Origin: Lachnospiraceae bacterium UBA3310 | GTDB lineage: Bacteria > Bacillota > Clostridia > Lachnospirales > Lachnospiraceae | Length of the DNA stretch: 63,071 nt | Reading direction: 5' to 3' | NCBI GenBank assembly: GCA_002361355.1 | Contig: DESQ01000034.1 | Span: forward strand, 1-63,071 | Shown here: one piece after another, positions 9,837-16,640 of the stretch | Position numbering within the stretch: the stretch's first letter is position 1 | Layout of the letters: each line of letters opens with the position of its first letter | The notes under the pieces: model-generated | What the model was told of the DNA's origin: nothing | Database searches by the model: none | What the model saw: the letters and a program-made list of their open reading frames with translations, nothing else | Program-made: the position numbers and the translations under genes

Positions 9837-9865
9837 AGTATAGCACAAACCCACTCATTCATCAA
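9837..9865 (-). promoter_or_regulatory. Sigma-A promoter of the defence operon
   Basis: On the minus strand, TTGATG (-35, 9860-9865) and TATACT (-10, 9837-9842) are separated by exactly 17 bases. Transcription would start near 9830, about 50 bases before the XRE regulator. No other promoter of this quality was seen between here and pglX. Confidence 0.75.
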
Positions 9866-9922
9866 GAGTTAATCTTCAAGATCTCGTCAATGGTCTTTCG
9901 TTCAATTAAGACTGTTGAAACC

Positions 9923-9963
9923 AAAATAAAGACGGAAGCACCATATGACTCGGTGCTTCCGTC
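9923..9963 (-). terminator. Rho-independent terminator
   Basis: A perfect 12-bp hairpin (GACGGAAGCACC at 9931-9942 and its complement at 9952-9963, loop of 9) is followed on the minus strand by TTTATTTT. It ends the transcript of the small gene at 9975 and insulates the defence-operon promoter just beyond. Confidence 0.8.
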
Positions 9964-9974
9964 GTATGACGTCT

Positions 9975-10280
9975 TCATTTTGAATTTTGATGATTATAGA
10001 CAGGCTTTCTGCCGTTTAACTGAAACTGATCATGAGACTTGATATCTTTGATTGCCTTCCTCAGCGTTCCGCATCTGGCGTGGCTGTGATAGGGATGAGT
10101 GATTTTATGCTTGTGATAGACCAGACAAAGGTTCCTGTCCGTCAGCTCCACATTGTGGATATACCAGACGTGCCGGGTATTGTTGCTGATCAGAGTCACA
10201 TCATAGGCATCCGCCACGATCACTGTGAAATACTTCCGATCTATCGCCTGTAGTTCTTCCGTGGTAAATATGCTCACCAC
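9975..10280 (-). CDS. Small conserved hypothetical protein
   Basis: A 101-residue soluble protein that I cannot name. It begins IFTTEELQAIDRKYFTV and contains a His-rich centre (YHKHKITHPYHSHARCG) and a helical end. It looks like a small cytoplasmic protein seen near SymE-like genes in Clostridia, but that is memory rather than proof. No ATG is available: the start is GTG at 10280 or 10277, overlapping the stop of the upstream gene, so it is probably translationally coupled to it. A strong terminator follows. Confidence 0.55.
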   Translation of the reverse strand: MVSIFTTEELQAIDRKYFTVIVADAYDVTLISNNTRHVWYIHNVELTDRNLCLVYHKHKITHPYHSHARCGTLRKAIKDIKSHDQFQLNGRKPVYNHQNSK

Positions 10281-10573
10281 CTCGTTCCCGATTCCGCTAC
10301 CATCTGAGCTCTTATTTTGACTTTCTCAGCCTCGTAACGCTTCTGTAAGGCTTTCATCTCTCTTTCCATGAATTCTGCCTCTGCGGCCTTCGCAGCAGCC
10401 CTCTCGGAGTCCTGTGTGATGATAAGCTTGCCGTCTTCGCAGGTGATGGAAATATAATCCCCGATATTGAACCCAGCTTCCTTCAACCACTGTCCTTTAA
10501 GCATGATCGTCGGCGTCTCCCGATACTTATAACCGCTCTGTCCATAAACCTTGATGCTTCTCTTCTTTGCCAT
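10274..10573 (-). CDS. SymE-like AbrB-fold protein
   Basis: A 99-residue protein whose first 55 residues match the SymE/SpoVT-AbrB swapped-hairpin fold: RSIKVYGQSGY, then PTIMLKGQWLKEAGFNIGD and a short strand ending LIITQD. SymE of E. coli is an SOS-induced type I toxin; many homologues are uncharacterised. A charged helical tail (about residues 55-99) is extra. ATG 10573 has GGAGG eight bases upstream; the in-frame extension to 10630 has no ribosome site. It is coupled to the next gene by overlapping codons. Toxin function is not shown by the sequence. Confidence 0.7.
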   Translation of the reverse strand: MAKKRSIKVYGQSGYKYRETPTIMLKGQWLKEAGFNIGDYISITCEDGKLIITQDSERAAAKAAEAEFMEREMKALQKRYEAEKVKIRAQMVAESGTRW

Positions 10574-10665
10574 TATGATTTCCTCCGTTTCTGTGATTGT
10601 CATTGATTGCCAGTACCATTCCAGAATCACCGAATCCAGATCATAGGCACCACCTCCCTTCGATG

Positions 10666-10702
10666 AAAAAAGCTGCCAATGCTTTTACACATCAGCAGCT
10701 TT
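10666..10702 (-). terminator. Rho-independent terminator after the rlmD remnant
   Basis: AAAGCTGC (10669-10676) pairs with GCAGCTTT (10695-10702). On the minus strand the hairpin ends in six T. It lies 24 bases after the stop of the displaced rlmD end, as expected for a terminator that once served an rlmD copy. Confidence 0.65.
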
Positions 10703-10726
10703 CGCTCTTAGTTCGGTGTTTTATTT

Positions 10727-10848
10727 TCAGTTCTGATTCTTCTTAGAATCCTTGATACGGTAGTAGTCTTCCAGATCCACATCGATCCTTACTTTCGTAT
10801 CTGGTTTTCGGTTGCTCAAGAGGCACACAGTCTCCACATGCCCCGTTT
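10727..10848 (-). pseudogene. rlmD: Displaced 3' end of an rlmD gene
   Basis: The minus strand reads TGHVETVCLLSNRKPDTK and on to YYRIKDSKKNQN before TGA at 10727. The start of this is the C-terminal signature of RlmD/RumA (compare TGNVETIVALSRIK at the end of the intact gene). The longer tail resembles RlmD ends left by other Firmicutes elements that use this site. There is no start codon and no upstream domain; homology begins exactly at the att core. It marks the far boundary of the integrated element and implies that this sequence was once joined to the rlmD body. Confidence 0.8.
10830..10846. repeat. Attachment-site core, distal copy
   Basis: GTCTCCACATGCCCCGT here matches the copy at 18679-18695 in 15 of 17 positions. 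It lies exactly where rlmD homology of the remnant begins. Confidence 0.7.
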
Positions 10849-10955
10849 ATAGATAGCCTTATCCTTTAACGCCCCATGCACTCCAATAAGCCCCTAAAAC
10901 TGAACATTTTTCAGGAAGTTCAGCAGTTTACCGCCCATAGAATCCCATGAAGTAC

Positions 10956-10990
10956 GGTGGCACGGTGGCAAATGGGTGGCAAATGCCACC
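10956..10990. repeat. Integrase arm-type repeats, distal end
   Basis: GGTGGCA occurs three times in a row here, and the complement TGCCACC ends the block. The 21 bases at 10963-10983 match 18593-18613 at 20 positions in the same orientation. Such short repeats just inside the ends are typical binding sites for the N-terminal domain of Tn916/phage-type integrases. The stretch 10849-10993 otherwise holds no gene. Confidence 0.6.
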
Positions 10991-10993
10991 ATA

Positions 10994-11191
10994 TCAGGAA
11001 CCAGCACCACCGCCACAAAGCAGATCCGCAATTTTATCTTCCCCCAGTTCCCGGATCGCCTGTATTGCATCATCAAACATCACCATGCCCGGAAAATGCA
11101 AGTCTGTATCCGGCACTTCATCCAATATATCCATGATCCGCTGCATATTATCAGCGCTGTTCAGTTCAGATTCAGGAATATACATCCGCAT
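10994..11191 (-). CDS. Hypothetical small protein of the element
   Basis: 65 residues, acidic, helical and not recognised. ATG 11191 follows AAGGGGTG. It is the last gene of a minus-strand cargo operon and begins 12 bases after the stop of the 59-residue gene. The final GGGAGS is glycine-rich and is encoded by bases close to the element end. Confidence 0.5.
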   Translation of the reverse strand: MRMYIPESELNSADNMQRIMDILDEVPDTDLHFPGMVMFDDAIQAIRELGEDKIADLLCGGGAGS

Positions 11192-11203
11192 TACTTCACC
11201 CCT

Positions 11204-11383
11204 TCAATAAACCTTTTCCAGATCCAGATAACCCATATCATAAACATCTTTCTTTGCAGAAACACATTTATTGATCATGTCAATTATTTCTTCTTCCGTG
11301 TGTCCACTCATGGGAACAGTCGGGAAAGAATCATCAAAGGCTTTTTCATATAAATCTAACGCCTGTAGAAGTTTTTCACCCAT
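11204..11383 (-). CDS. Hypothetical 59-residue protein of the element
   Basis: A short open frame beginning MGEKLLQALDLYEKAF and ending YLDLEKVY before TGA at 11204. ATG 11383 has an AGGAAGTG ribosome site and lies five bases after the stop of the gene at 11389, so it fits an operon. It is acidic and helical, with no known domain. Its codon use and tight spacing support it as real. Confidence 0.55.
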   Translation of the reverse strand: MGEKLLQALDLYEKAFDDSFPTVPMSGHTEEEIIDMINKCVSAKKDVYDMGYLDLEKVY

Positions 11384-11388
11384 TTAGT

Positions 11389-11598
11389 TCACTTCCTGTT
11401 TTTGAAAAATTCAGCCCATTCAGGATTTTCTTTGTCAAAAATCTGCACCTGTTCAGCGGTCAGGTTATGCGGATAATCGGAGAAAAGGTTAAATTCCTGC
11501 TCTTTGTCAAAACTGAATACCCATTCGCCCACAGCATCCGGCGTATCTTTCCACCAGACAGCATCAGATCCATTATTTTTGTACCAGTTATTTGACAC
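11389..11598 (-). CDS. Hypothetical small Trp-rich protein of the element
   Basis: 69 residues with a WYKNNGSDAVWWKDTPD start and a NLFSDYPHNLTAEQ centre; four Trp and many aromatic residues. It looks like a conserved small-domain family found in Firmicutes genomes (possibly DUF7675, from memory), with no assigned function. It stands between the other cargo genes on the same strand. Confidence 0.5.
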   Translation of the reverse strand: MSNNWYKNNGSDAVWWKDTPDAVGEWVFSFDKEQEFNLFSDYPHNLTAEQVQIFDKENPEWAEFFKNRK

Positions 11599-11733
11599 TT
11601 TCAGCAGCCCCCTGTTTCTATCCTCTGATAACTCATATAAGCCCCATATAGCCTATTTTAGCCTATCATTGGATATAACACAAGGGAAACGGAAAACACC
11701 GCCTATTTGACGGTGCTTTCAATCCTGCTGCCA

Positions 11734-11937
11734 TTATGCTGATTTTTCAAACGAATTCGCAAGCTGTTCAATCTGGTGCAGGTACTCAATCCCTACACGG
11801 ATAGCCGCCCCTATTGACGGATGCAGTTCAGCCGCTTCCTGTGTCTGGTCTGCCATGGCCAGAATGTTCTTTGCGTCAGCCGCCATTACTGAAATAGTTG
11901 TTAAAATAGTGTCTGCTTTTCTTTCCTGTCCGCTCAT
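11734..11937 (-). CDS. Hypothetical small helical protein of the element
   Basis: 67 residues, Ala-rich and helical, not recognised. Its ATG overlaps the stop of the ParB-like gene by four bases (11934-11937), so the two are translationally coupled. About 135 bases separate it from the next gene downstream; that gap contains a short T-rich stretch but no clear hairpin. Confidence 0.5.
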   Translation of the reverse strand: MSGQERKADTILTTISVMAADAKNILAMADQTQEAAELHPSIGAAIRVGIEYLHQIEQLANSFEKSA

Positions 11938-12437
11938 GCCCTGTCACCTGTTCCTTTCTTCCTGATCACTGTCCTGAACCGCTCTGTATGCTCCTGCGGC
12001 CTGTATTCCTCAACTGCTGCTACCATAACCACTGCAACGCCCTTTCGGCTGTGTACCAGCACCACATCCCCGGCAGATACCCGGTCAATGAGGTTCTCCG
12101 GCAGTTCCCATGTGTACAGCTTGCCGCCCTCTCTATGGTTTGCCCTTATAATCTGCCTTTTCCCATATCTGGCAGGAATCAGCCGGATGCCCTGCTGCCT
12201 TGCCAGAAGATAACTTGTATAGCCGTCTATCAGATTGTTTTCACCGTCAAGGATAATATGGGATTGCAGATCCCCTTTCTCTGCAAAATACCGGGCCTTG
12301 CGTTCCATCTTCTCCGCTATGGGTGGATGCTCTGCAAAGCAGGGGAAAATCTTAATGTCATCCGTGGGAATGGTAAATGCTTCCCCGGATCCCGTCATGG
12401 CCTGCTGCCATGTATCACCTGAATATTCTGGAATCAT
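11934..12437 (-). CDS. ParB-N-like domain protein of the element
   Basis: 167 residues from ATG 12437, which has an AGAGAGG site six bases upstream. The frame stays open to a TTG at 12596, but that would overlap the previous gene and lacks a ribosome site. Residues about 25-80 resemble the ParB/Srx-type N domain (EKMERKARYFAEKGDLQ, then ILDGENNLIDGYTSYLLARQQ). A C-terminal beta-rich part (SAGDVVLVHSRKGVAVVMV) resembles DUF5839. No ParA partner and no HTH are present, so partitioning is unlikely; a nuclease or regulatory role is possible. Confidence 0.6.
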   Translation of the reverse strand: MIPEYSGDTWQQAMTGSGEAFTIPTDDIKIFPCFAEHPPIAEKMERKARYFAEKGDLQSHIILDGENNLIDGYTSYLLARQQGIRLIPARYGKRQIIRANHREGGKLYTWELPENLIDRVSAGDVVLVHSRKGVAVVMVAAVEEYRPQEHTERFRTVIRKKGTGDRA

Positions 12438-12556
12438 TGTATACCTCTCTTTACACAGGGCAGCAGGCGTGTTATACTTCCTGCATACCCCAATTTGATG
12501 AATTGCCGGGTTACTGCCCCTATCAGAGTTAGCGGCTCTGGTAAGGGCATTTTCTA

Positions 12557-12832
12557 TTATGCTATTGTGAATCTCCTGCTGCTTGTCGGTCTGCAATACT
12601 GGCTGTAAATCTCCGGCAGCGCCGCCTTTAATGCCTTACCGTCCAGACGGTTGCTGACAATCTCTTTCCAGCGGATCAGGAAGTTCTTTGTTTTCAGTTC
12701 GTCAAGGCCCTTTTCTTCAAGGTCTGCTTTCAGTTCGCCTTTGATAGCATCAGCCTGTTCCTGAAGCTGTGCAATCTGTTCTTCCAGTGCGGATAACTTT
12801 TTTACCCTGTTCTCAATCATTCTCTCTGTCAT
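12557..12832 (-). CDS. Small coiled-coil protein of the element
   Basis: 91 residues. The first half is a heptad-rich coiled coil (KKLSALEEQIAQLQEQADAI), and the end reads SRRFTIA, an ending I associate with small phage and mobile-element proteins next to recombination or replication genes. ATG 12832 has AAGGAG upstream. It is the first gene of the cargo operon, downstream of the promoter at 12988-13016, and so directly under the ribbon-helix-helix operators. Function unknown. Confidence 0.55.
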   Translation of the reverse strand: MTERMIENRVKKLSALEEQIAQLQEQADAIKGELKADLEEKGLDELKTKNFLIRWKEIVSNRLDGKALKAALPEIYSQYCRPTSSRRFTIA

Positions 12833-12987
12833 GGTTTTAATCTCCTTTCGATTTCAAGAGGTTTCCAGCCCCGGAAGCATCTTCCTGACTATTGGTATTG
12901 CCCTATTGCTCACTCACAGGTATATGGCTTTCGGTATTGGGTGCTTTCGGCTTTCCCGGCTGTTCTGCATCTCTTGTTTATGATATT

Positions 12988-13016
12988 ATTATACTATGGG
13001 CACATAGATTTGTCTA
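12988..13016 (-). promoter_or_regulatory. Cargo-operon promoter overlapped by an operator
   Basis: Minus-strand TAGACA (13011-13016) and TATAAT (12988-12993) with a 17-base spacer. The palindrome at 12994-13007 fills most of the spacer. About 150 bases of untranslated leader follow before the first gene. Confidence 0.72.
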
Positions 13017-13086
13017 TTGACGCATTTCACAAAATCTATGTGTCCATAGAACCATATTTTTGTATATTATTTCTATGGACACATAG
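12994..13086. promoter_or_regulatory. Three palindromic operators for the RHH regulator
   Basis: Three 14-bp copies of one palindrome: CTATGGGCACATAG (12994-13007), CTATGTGTCCATAG (13036-13049, inverted) and CTATGGACACATAG (13073-13086). The first lies within the minus-strand promoter spacer, the third covers the -35 of the plus-strand promoter, and the middle copy sits between them. This is the arrangement expected for a small dimeric repressor controlling both its own gene and the divergent operon. No gene lies in 12833-13175. Confidence 0.75.
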
Positions 13087-13104
13087 ATTCACAAATGCTA
13101 TAAT
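13076..13104 (+). promoter_or_regulatory. Promoter of the ribbon-helix-helix gene
   Basis: TGGACA (13076-13081), 17-base spacer, TATAAT (13099-13104). The -35 hexamer is inside the third palindrome, so binding there would block RNA polymerase and give negative autoregulation. Confidence 0.75.
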
Positions 13105-13175
13105 ATCAGTGGAAGGTGGAAGAGGAACTTGCATTTTTTGCCGCCCCATTACCCAAAAGAAAGAAGGTGTAACTA

Positions 13176-13391
13176 ATGCCAGAAGAAAAGAAAAGCCGAT
13201 ATACAGAAGCACAGGCCAAAGCTGCAAAGAAATACTTGAAAGAATCCGTTGAAGATATACGGATCCGTGTTCCCAAAGGTGACAAGGCCAAAGTTCAGGA
13301 ACACGCCGCCAGCATGGGGGAAAGTACTAATGCTTTCGTTGTCCGGGCAATCAATGAAACTATGGAACGTGACACAAAAGGGAAAAGCTGA
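13176..13391 (+). CDS. Arc/CopG-like ribbon-helix-helix regulator
   Basis: 71 residues. A basic N-terminal arm is followed by the strand VEDIRIRVPKGDKAKVQEHA and helices ending STNAFVVRAINETMERD, the classic ribbon-helix-helix pattern. It likely binds DNA as a dimer of dimers. ATG 13176 has a GAAGGTG site. Three near-identical palindromes upstream are the obvious targets, and the divergent promoter they cover serves the small cargo genes. A strong terminator follows. It could also be an antitoxin-type regulator, but no toxin gene is adjacent on its strand. Confidence 0.78.
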   Translation: MPEEKKSRYTEAQAKAAKKYLKESVEDIRIRVPKGDKAKVQEHAASMGESTNAFVVRAINETMERDTKGKS

Positions 13392-13423
13392 CCGCCCAGC
13401 CCATGAAGCACCACATCAAAAGA

Positions 13424-13460
13424 CTGCTGCCATCATATCCCAGCATGGCAGCAGTTTTTT
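13424..13460 (+). terminator. Rho-independent terminator
   Basis: CTGCTGCCA (13424-13432) pairs with TGGCAGCAG (13446-13454), then six T. It ends the ribbon-helix-helix transcript. The rest of 13461-13723 shows no gene, only further fragments of the same CTGCTGCC-type sequence. Confidence 0.8.
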
Positions 13461-13711
13461 GTTTGCGTCCTGCCGCCCCATATACGCAACAAAACCATTC
13501 AAAAGGTATTTTATAGGGCAGCAGGACTAAGGCGGCTATATGGGGCTTGTGGCGTGTCCTGCTGCCAGCCCCGCTGTTCTCCTGCCACATATCTGTATTT
13601 TTCTGTATTCATTTCAGTATTTTTCAACATTTTGCAACATTGAAGTACCGCAATAAAAAAGGCAGGGAAGCCGCCGCTTTCCAGTAAGTACGGTGTTCTT
13701 CCCCACCTTGC

Positions 13712-13751
13712 GAACGTTCGCTTTTAGCGTTCGCTTCCTGAACGTTCGCTT
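13712..13751. repeat. Short tandem repeats GAACGTTCGCTT
   Basis: GAACGTTCGCTT occurs at 13712-13723 and 13740-13751, with a partial copy (AGCGTTCGCTT) between at 13726-13736. They fall in the last codons of the gene at 13724, giving a SER-rich tail, and may be protein-binding repeats rather than selected protein sequence. Confidence 0.5.
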
Positions 13752-14113
13752 TTTGAATATTCCCTTAAACAAATACCCACCCTTTGAAATGTTTTCTTCA
13801 CTGTATGCGCATTCGTTTCTTCCGCTGTTATTTCCTCTGCTTCCGCTACCCATACGGCCAAAGCAAGATCGTTTTCCTCATTGTCATAATCATGATCAAT
13901 AATGGCGATCAAGTACCGGCCAAAGTTCTGACGCAGTACATATATCATACCTTCTACTACAGGCGCATCAACAAGTTCTGCCCCTATGATCACACATTCC
14001 CTGAACAGCAGATCAAATGTAGGGCTGTCAATTACAGTAGCCCATATTACGGCGTTTTCCTTCGCCCTGAAATACCGCCCACCAGCATGAGCAACAAAAC
14101 CTTTCTCAATCAC
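13724..14113 (-). CDS. Hypothetical protein next to the replication region
   Basis: 129 residues, not recognised. The core looks beta-rich (FVAHAGGRYFRAKENAVIWATVI near the start and YVLRQNFGRYLIAIIDHDYD in the middle), followed by an acidic helix and a low-complexity SERSGSER end encoded by the tandem repeats. ATG 14113 lies just left of the first origin-like AGCTAC repeat. It follows the primase on the same strand after the 220-base origin-like region. Confidence 0.5.
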   Translation of the reverse strand: MIEKGFVAHAGGRYFRAKENAVIWATVIDSPTFDLLFRECVIIGAELVDAPVVEGMIYVLRQNFGRYLIAIIDHDYDNEENDLALAVWVAEAEEITAEETNAHTVKKTFQRVGICLREYSKSERSGSER

Positions 14114-14138
14114 TTTTTTATCTCCCTTCTATGTCACC

Positions 14139-14336
14139 AGCTACAAGCTACAGAAAAACCCTATTTCTTATTATTTTTATATAATATAGATATACTGATA
14201 GAAAAAATAATATAAAAATATAATAATATTAAAGGAATTATACATATATGTAGCTTCTGTAGCTGATTGCATTTTTTATTGATTTTACAGTACTTTTTCA
14301 AGCTACAAATAAGCTATAAAAAGCTACAGAAGCTAC
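14139..14336. other. Candidate replication origin: AGCTAC repeats around an AT-rich tract
   Basis: Direct AGCTAC copies stand at 14139 and 14146, inverted copies (GTAGCT) at 14250 and 14259, and direct copies at 14301, 14322 and 14331, with an AGCTAT variant at 14312. Copies within the right cluster are 9-11 bases apart, about one helical turn. Between the two groups lies about 100 bases of almost pure A+T (14152-14249). It sits immediately 3' of the primase-helicase gene. SaPI-type islands have their origin in this place, with short iterons flanking an AT-rich unwinding tract. Confidence 0.62.
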
Positions 14337-16219
14337 TTCTTTCTGTACCGCCTGACCTGCTGCCCGCCTATGCGTGTAGGGTAAGTTTCCACTCCAAACA
14401 TATCTGCTACAGATTTACCAAACATAATTTTTGTTTCAGGATTGATCCCGGATTCATTACAATATACTTTGTAAGCCGCATAAACATCCGTTACCGTTTC
14501 CCGGAAAAGATAACCTTCGTCACGCTCTGAAAAGAATGCCTTAACAGGATCATTCATAAGGTCATATTCATGGGCCGCCTGCTCCGTTGCTTCTGACCTT
14601 GTAAAGCCTTTGTTCTCTATGATTCGTTTCAGCCCCTCAATTCCCAGCTTGATCAGATATTCCATGCATTCACTTTGAAGCAGCTTCTTTTTTATCTCTG
14701 GATCATAGTCCGGCAGATCACTGGTAAAGTACGCATTGAAAGGAATAATGACCAGACGGCGCAACACCGCCCCGGTCTTATCCTTCATCCGTGGTATGTC
14801 ATTAGCAGAAAACAGCAGCTTGATATATGGGTTAAATTCAAACGGATCCTGACCTTTTCTTTCTGCCTTGATCCTGTTTCCCGCAACAATCTTTTTGAAC
14901 ATGGCCACCTGTGTACCCTGCATGAAATCATCCCCTATATCATCTCCTATGTTCGCCAGCTTCCCGAACATCATTGAAGTGGTGAAGCGATCCCCCAATT
15001 CTTTGGGATCCAATGCTGATATGTTATCCTCACCCAAAACAGCCTTGACCAGATCAAGGAAGGTACTTTTTCCGTTGTCCTTATCTCCTGTCAGCATAAA
15101 TGACCTTTTATATGCGTTCGATCTATAGAAGCAGTAACCGATGCATTCTTCAAGCAGGGAACGGATTGCTGGATCGTCACACGCCAGCCTGTTCAGTGTC
15201 CGTTCAGTCAGTTCATTGAACGCCTGCGGGTTATAATCCCACGGGATCTTGTTTGTCATTACTATGTTCGGTGAAAAGTCCTGCATGGTGTCCGTTACCA
15301 CGTCATAGATCCCATTCCTGAACGCTATGTAACGGGCATCGGCCGGCTGTTTTTCCTCTGTATTGTCATTCAGACAGTCCATTACTTCCGCTTTCTGGTT
15401 TTTCCTGATAGCTGGCAAATATGACCGCATTATTTTAAAAATAGCAGCAGTGTCAGAAATATAAATTCCTTCCCGGTAAATGTGTAGCTTCCCGCTGATT
15501 TTTATAATATGCTCTGTATTCCTGATATAATCAGCAAACTTGTTGAATAGAAATGTGGAACCGTTGAAGAATACCGGCTTTTTGAAAGCGTCATCCCTCA
15601 AAATGGTTTCTATCTCCTGATCGGAAAGCGGATCCTTCAGGACGAACCTGTTAATGATGCGGATCGCTTCCCGTGTTTCCTCTACGCTGTAGTCGTTGCT
15701 CTGCAAGGTCAGTATGTAGTTGAAAAGTTCCTGATTCCGGCCATCCCCGGCTTCCATGTTCAGGAAGTCCATTTTGCACCTGACAGGCAGTAGCCACTTC
15801 GGAACTTCCTGATATTCCCCGCCCGGTTCAATGTCCCATTCACAGAAGCGTTCTTCACCGCCAGTTTTCAGCACTTCATAGGACGCAACATAACCCACCT
15901 TAATATCAGCGGTCAGCCCTATGGCAAGGCGTGTATGTGTCTTGCACTGGTGAAGCTGCGTGTTTCTGAAAATAAAATGCTTTCCCCTGCTGGTACAGAT
16001 CACCCGGCAGTTCAGTTGAAATTCTTCCACAATATCCATCAGTATTTCAGACTGTTCAGGATCGTCAATGTCTATGAACATGGTATTTTTTGCAAGGATC
16101 CCGGCATATTCCGGGAGTGACTGCACCTGTTCCAGCGTCTTGAAGTCCGTCCTGTCTTTGAACTTTTCGGCTGCCTGTTTGTTTTTGGTTTTTATGTAGC
16201 CTTTATATAAATCATTCAT
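14333..16219 (-). CDS. Primase-helicase of the P4/D5 type (replication initiator)
   Basis: 628 residues. An N-terminal primase-polymerase-like part (FIDIDDPEQSE and SRGKHFIFRN, about residues 49-93) is followed by a D5-type linker and a superfamily 3 helicase. Walker A reads TGDKDNGKSTF near residue 384 and Walker B-like GDDIGDD near 425, with an FSAND sensor near 485. A C-terminal winged-helix-like segment (VYAAYKVYCNESG) probably contacts DNA. ATG 16219 has a GGTGG site. It reads straight into the AGCTAC array, so it is the likely initiator for that origin. Intact and of normal size. Confidence 0.88.
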   Translation of the reverse strand: MNDLYKGYIKTKNKQAAEKFKDRTDFKTLEQVQSLPEYAGILAKNTMFIDIDDPEQSEILMDIVEEFQLNCRVICTSRGKHFIFRNTQLHQCKTHTRLAIGLTADIKVGYVASYEVLKTGGEERFCEWDIEPGGEYQEVPKWLLPVRCKMDFLNMEAGDGRNQELFNYILTLQSNDYSVEETREAIRIINRFVLKDPLSDQEIETILRDDAFKKPVFFNGSTFLFNKFADYIRNTEHIIKISGKLHIYREGIYISDTAAIFKIMRSYLPAIRKNQKAEVMDCLNDNTEEKQPADARYIAFRNGIYDVVTDTMQDFSPNIVMTNKIPWDYNPQAFNELTERTLNRLACDDPAIRSLLEECIGYCFYRSNAYKRSFMLTGDKDNGKSTFLDLVKAVLGEDNISALDPKELGDRFTTSMMFGKLANIGDDIGDDFMQGTQVAMFKKIVAGNRIKAERKGQDPFEFNPYIKLLFSANDIPRMKDKTGAVLRRLVIIPFNAYFTSDLPDYDPEIKKKLLQSECMEYLIKLGIEGLKRIIENKGFTRSEATEQAAHEYDLMNDPVKAFFSERDEGYLFRETVTDVYAAYKVYCNESGINPETKIMFGKSVADMFGVETYPTRIGGQQVRRYRKK

Positions 16220-16239
16220 TTTTTTGCGCCACCTTCTTT

Positions 16240-16386
16240 CTAATCCAATGTAGCCAGAAGTTTCACCGCTTCACTGAACCTACACTGGCAGATCAGCGCT
16301 TCCGCTTCCCGTTCTACTCTGGTTCTACGGTCAATCTCTGACTGTAGCTTTTGGATCTCAATAATTTTTCTGTCAATATCATCCAT
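16240..16386 (-). CDS. Small helical protein between regulator and primase
   Basis: A 48-residue frame starting MDDIDRKIIEIQKLQSEIDR and ending KLLATLD. ATG 16386 follows AAGGGAGT. It is charged and helical, possibly a short coiled coil. It lies between the Cro-like gene and the primase on the same strand, 20 bases ahead of the primase. Its function is unknown. Confidence 0.5.
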   Translation of the reverse strand: MDDIDRKIIEIQKLQSEIDRRTRVEREAEALICQCRFSEAVKLLATLD

Positions 16387-16421
16387 ACTCCCTTTTCCTT
16401 CCACAGCCGCCGCACCGCTGC

Positions 16422-16619
16422 TTAATTGTTTTCCAAAATTTCAGTTACATCCACACCAAGGGCAGAAGCCATTCTTCCAGCTGAAACCGTTGACACTTCC
16501 CTTTGATTCAATAAAACATTGATCCTTGTCCGGCTTACACCGTAAGCATTTGCAAGAGCCTGAACCGTCATTTTCTTTCTGGCCATGCAAATATTGATTT
16601 TATCCCTGCTTATTCTCAT
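16422..16619 (-). CDS. Cro-like XRE regulator of the element
   Basis: 65 residues, one helix-turn-helix domain (MTVQALANAYGVSRTRINVLL at its centre, split here between helices 2 and 3), then SAGRMASALGVDVTEILE. It is transcribed away from the CI-like repressor out of a shared control region and heads the replication genes. By position it is the Cro/Str counterpart that would turn on, or keep on, excision and replication. It could also help excision, since no separate excisionase is visible. Confidence 0.75.
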   Translation of the reverse strand: MRISRDKINICMARKKMTVQALANAYGVSRTRINVLLNQREVSTVSAGRMASALGVDVTEILENN

Positions 16620-16640
16620 ACTTTTACCTACCTTTCTTTA

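Noticed and set aside
11934..12596. A 220-codon form of the ParB-like protein
   Set aside because: It would need TTG at 12596, lacks a ribosome site and overlaps the coiled-coil gene; ATG 12437 has a good site.
12900..12990. Short frame ending in ESHIPVSEQ in the cargo-operon leader
   Set aside because: There is no start codon in that frame before an upstream stop, so it cannot be supported as a leader peptide.
13360..13590. Minus-strand 76-codon frame opposite the RHH gene end
   Set aside because: It overlaps the terminator and the RHH gene, has no ribosome site and shows no protein-like pattern.
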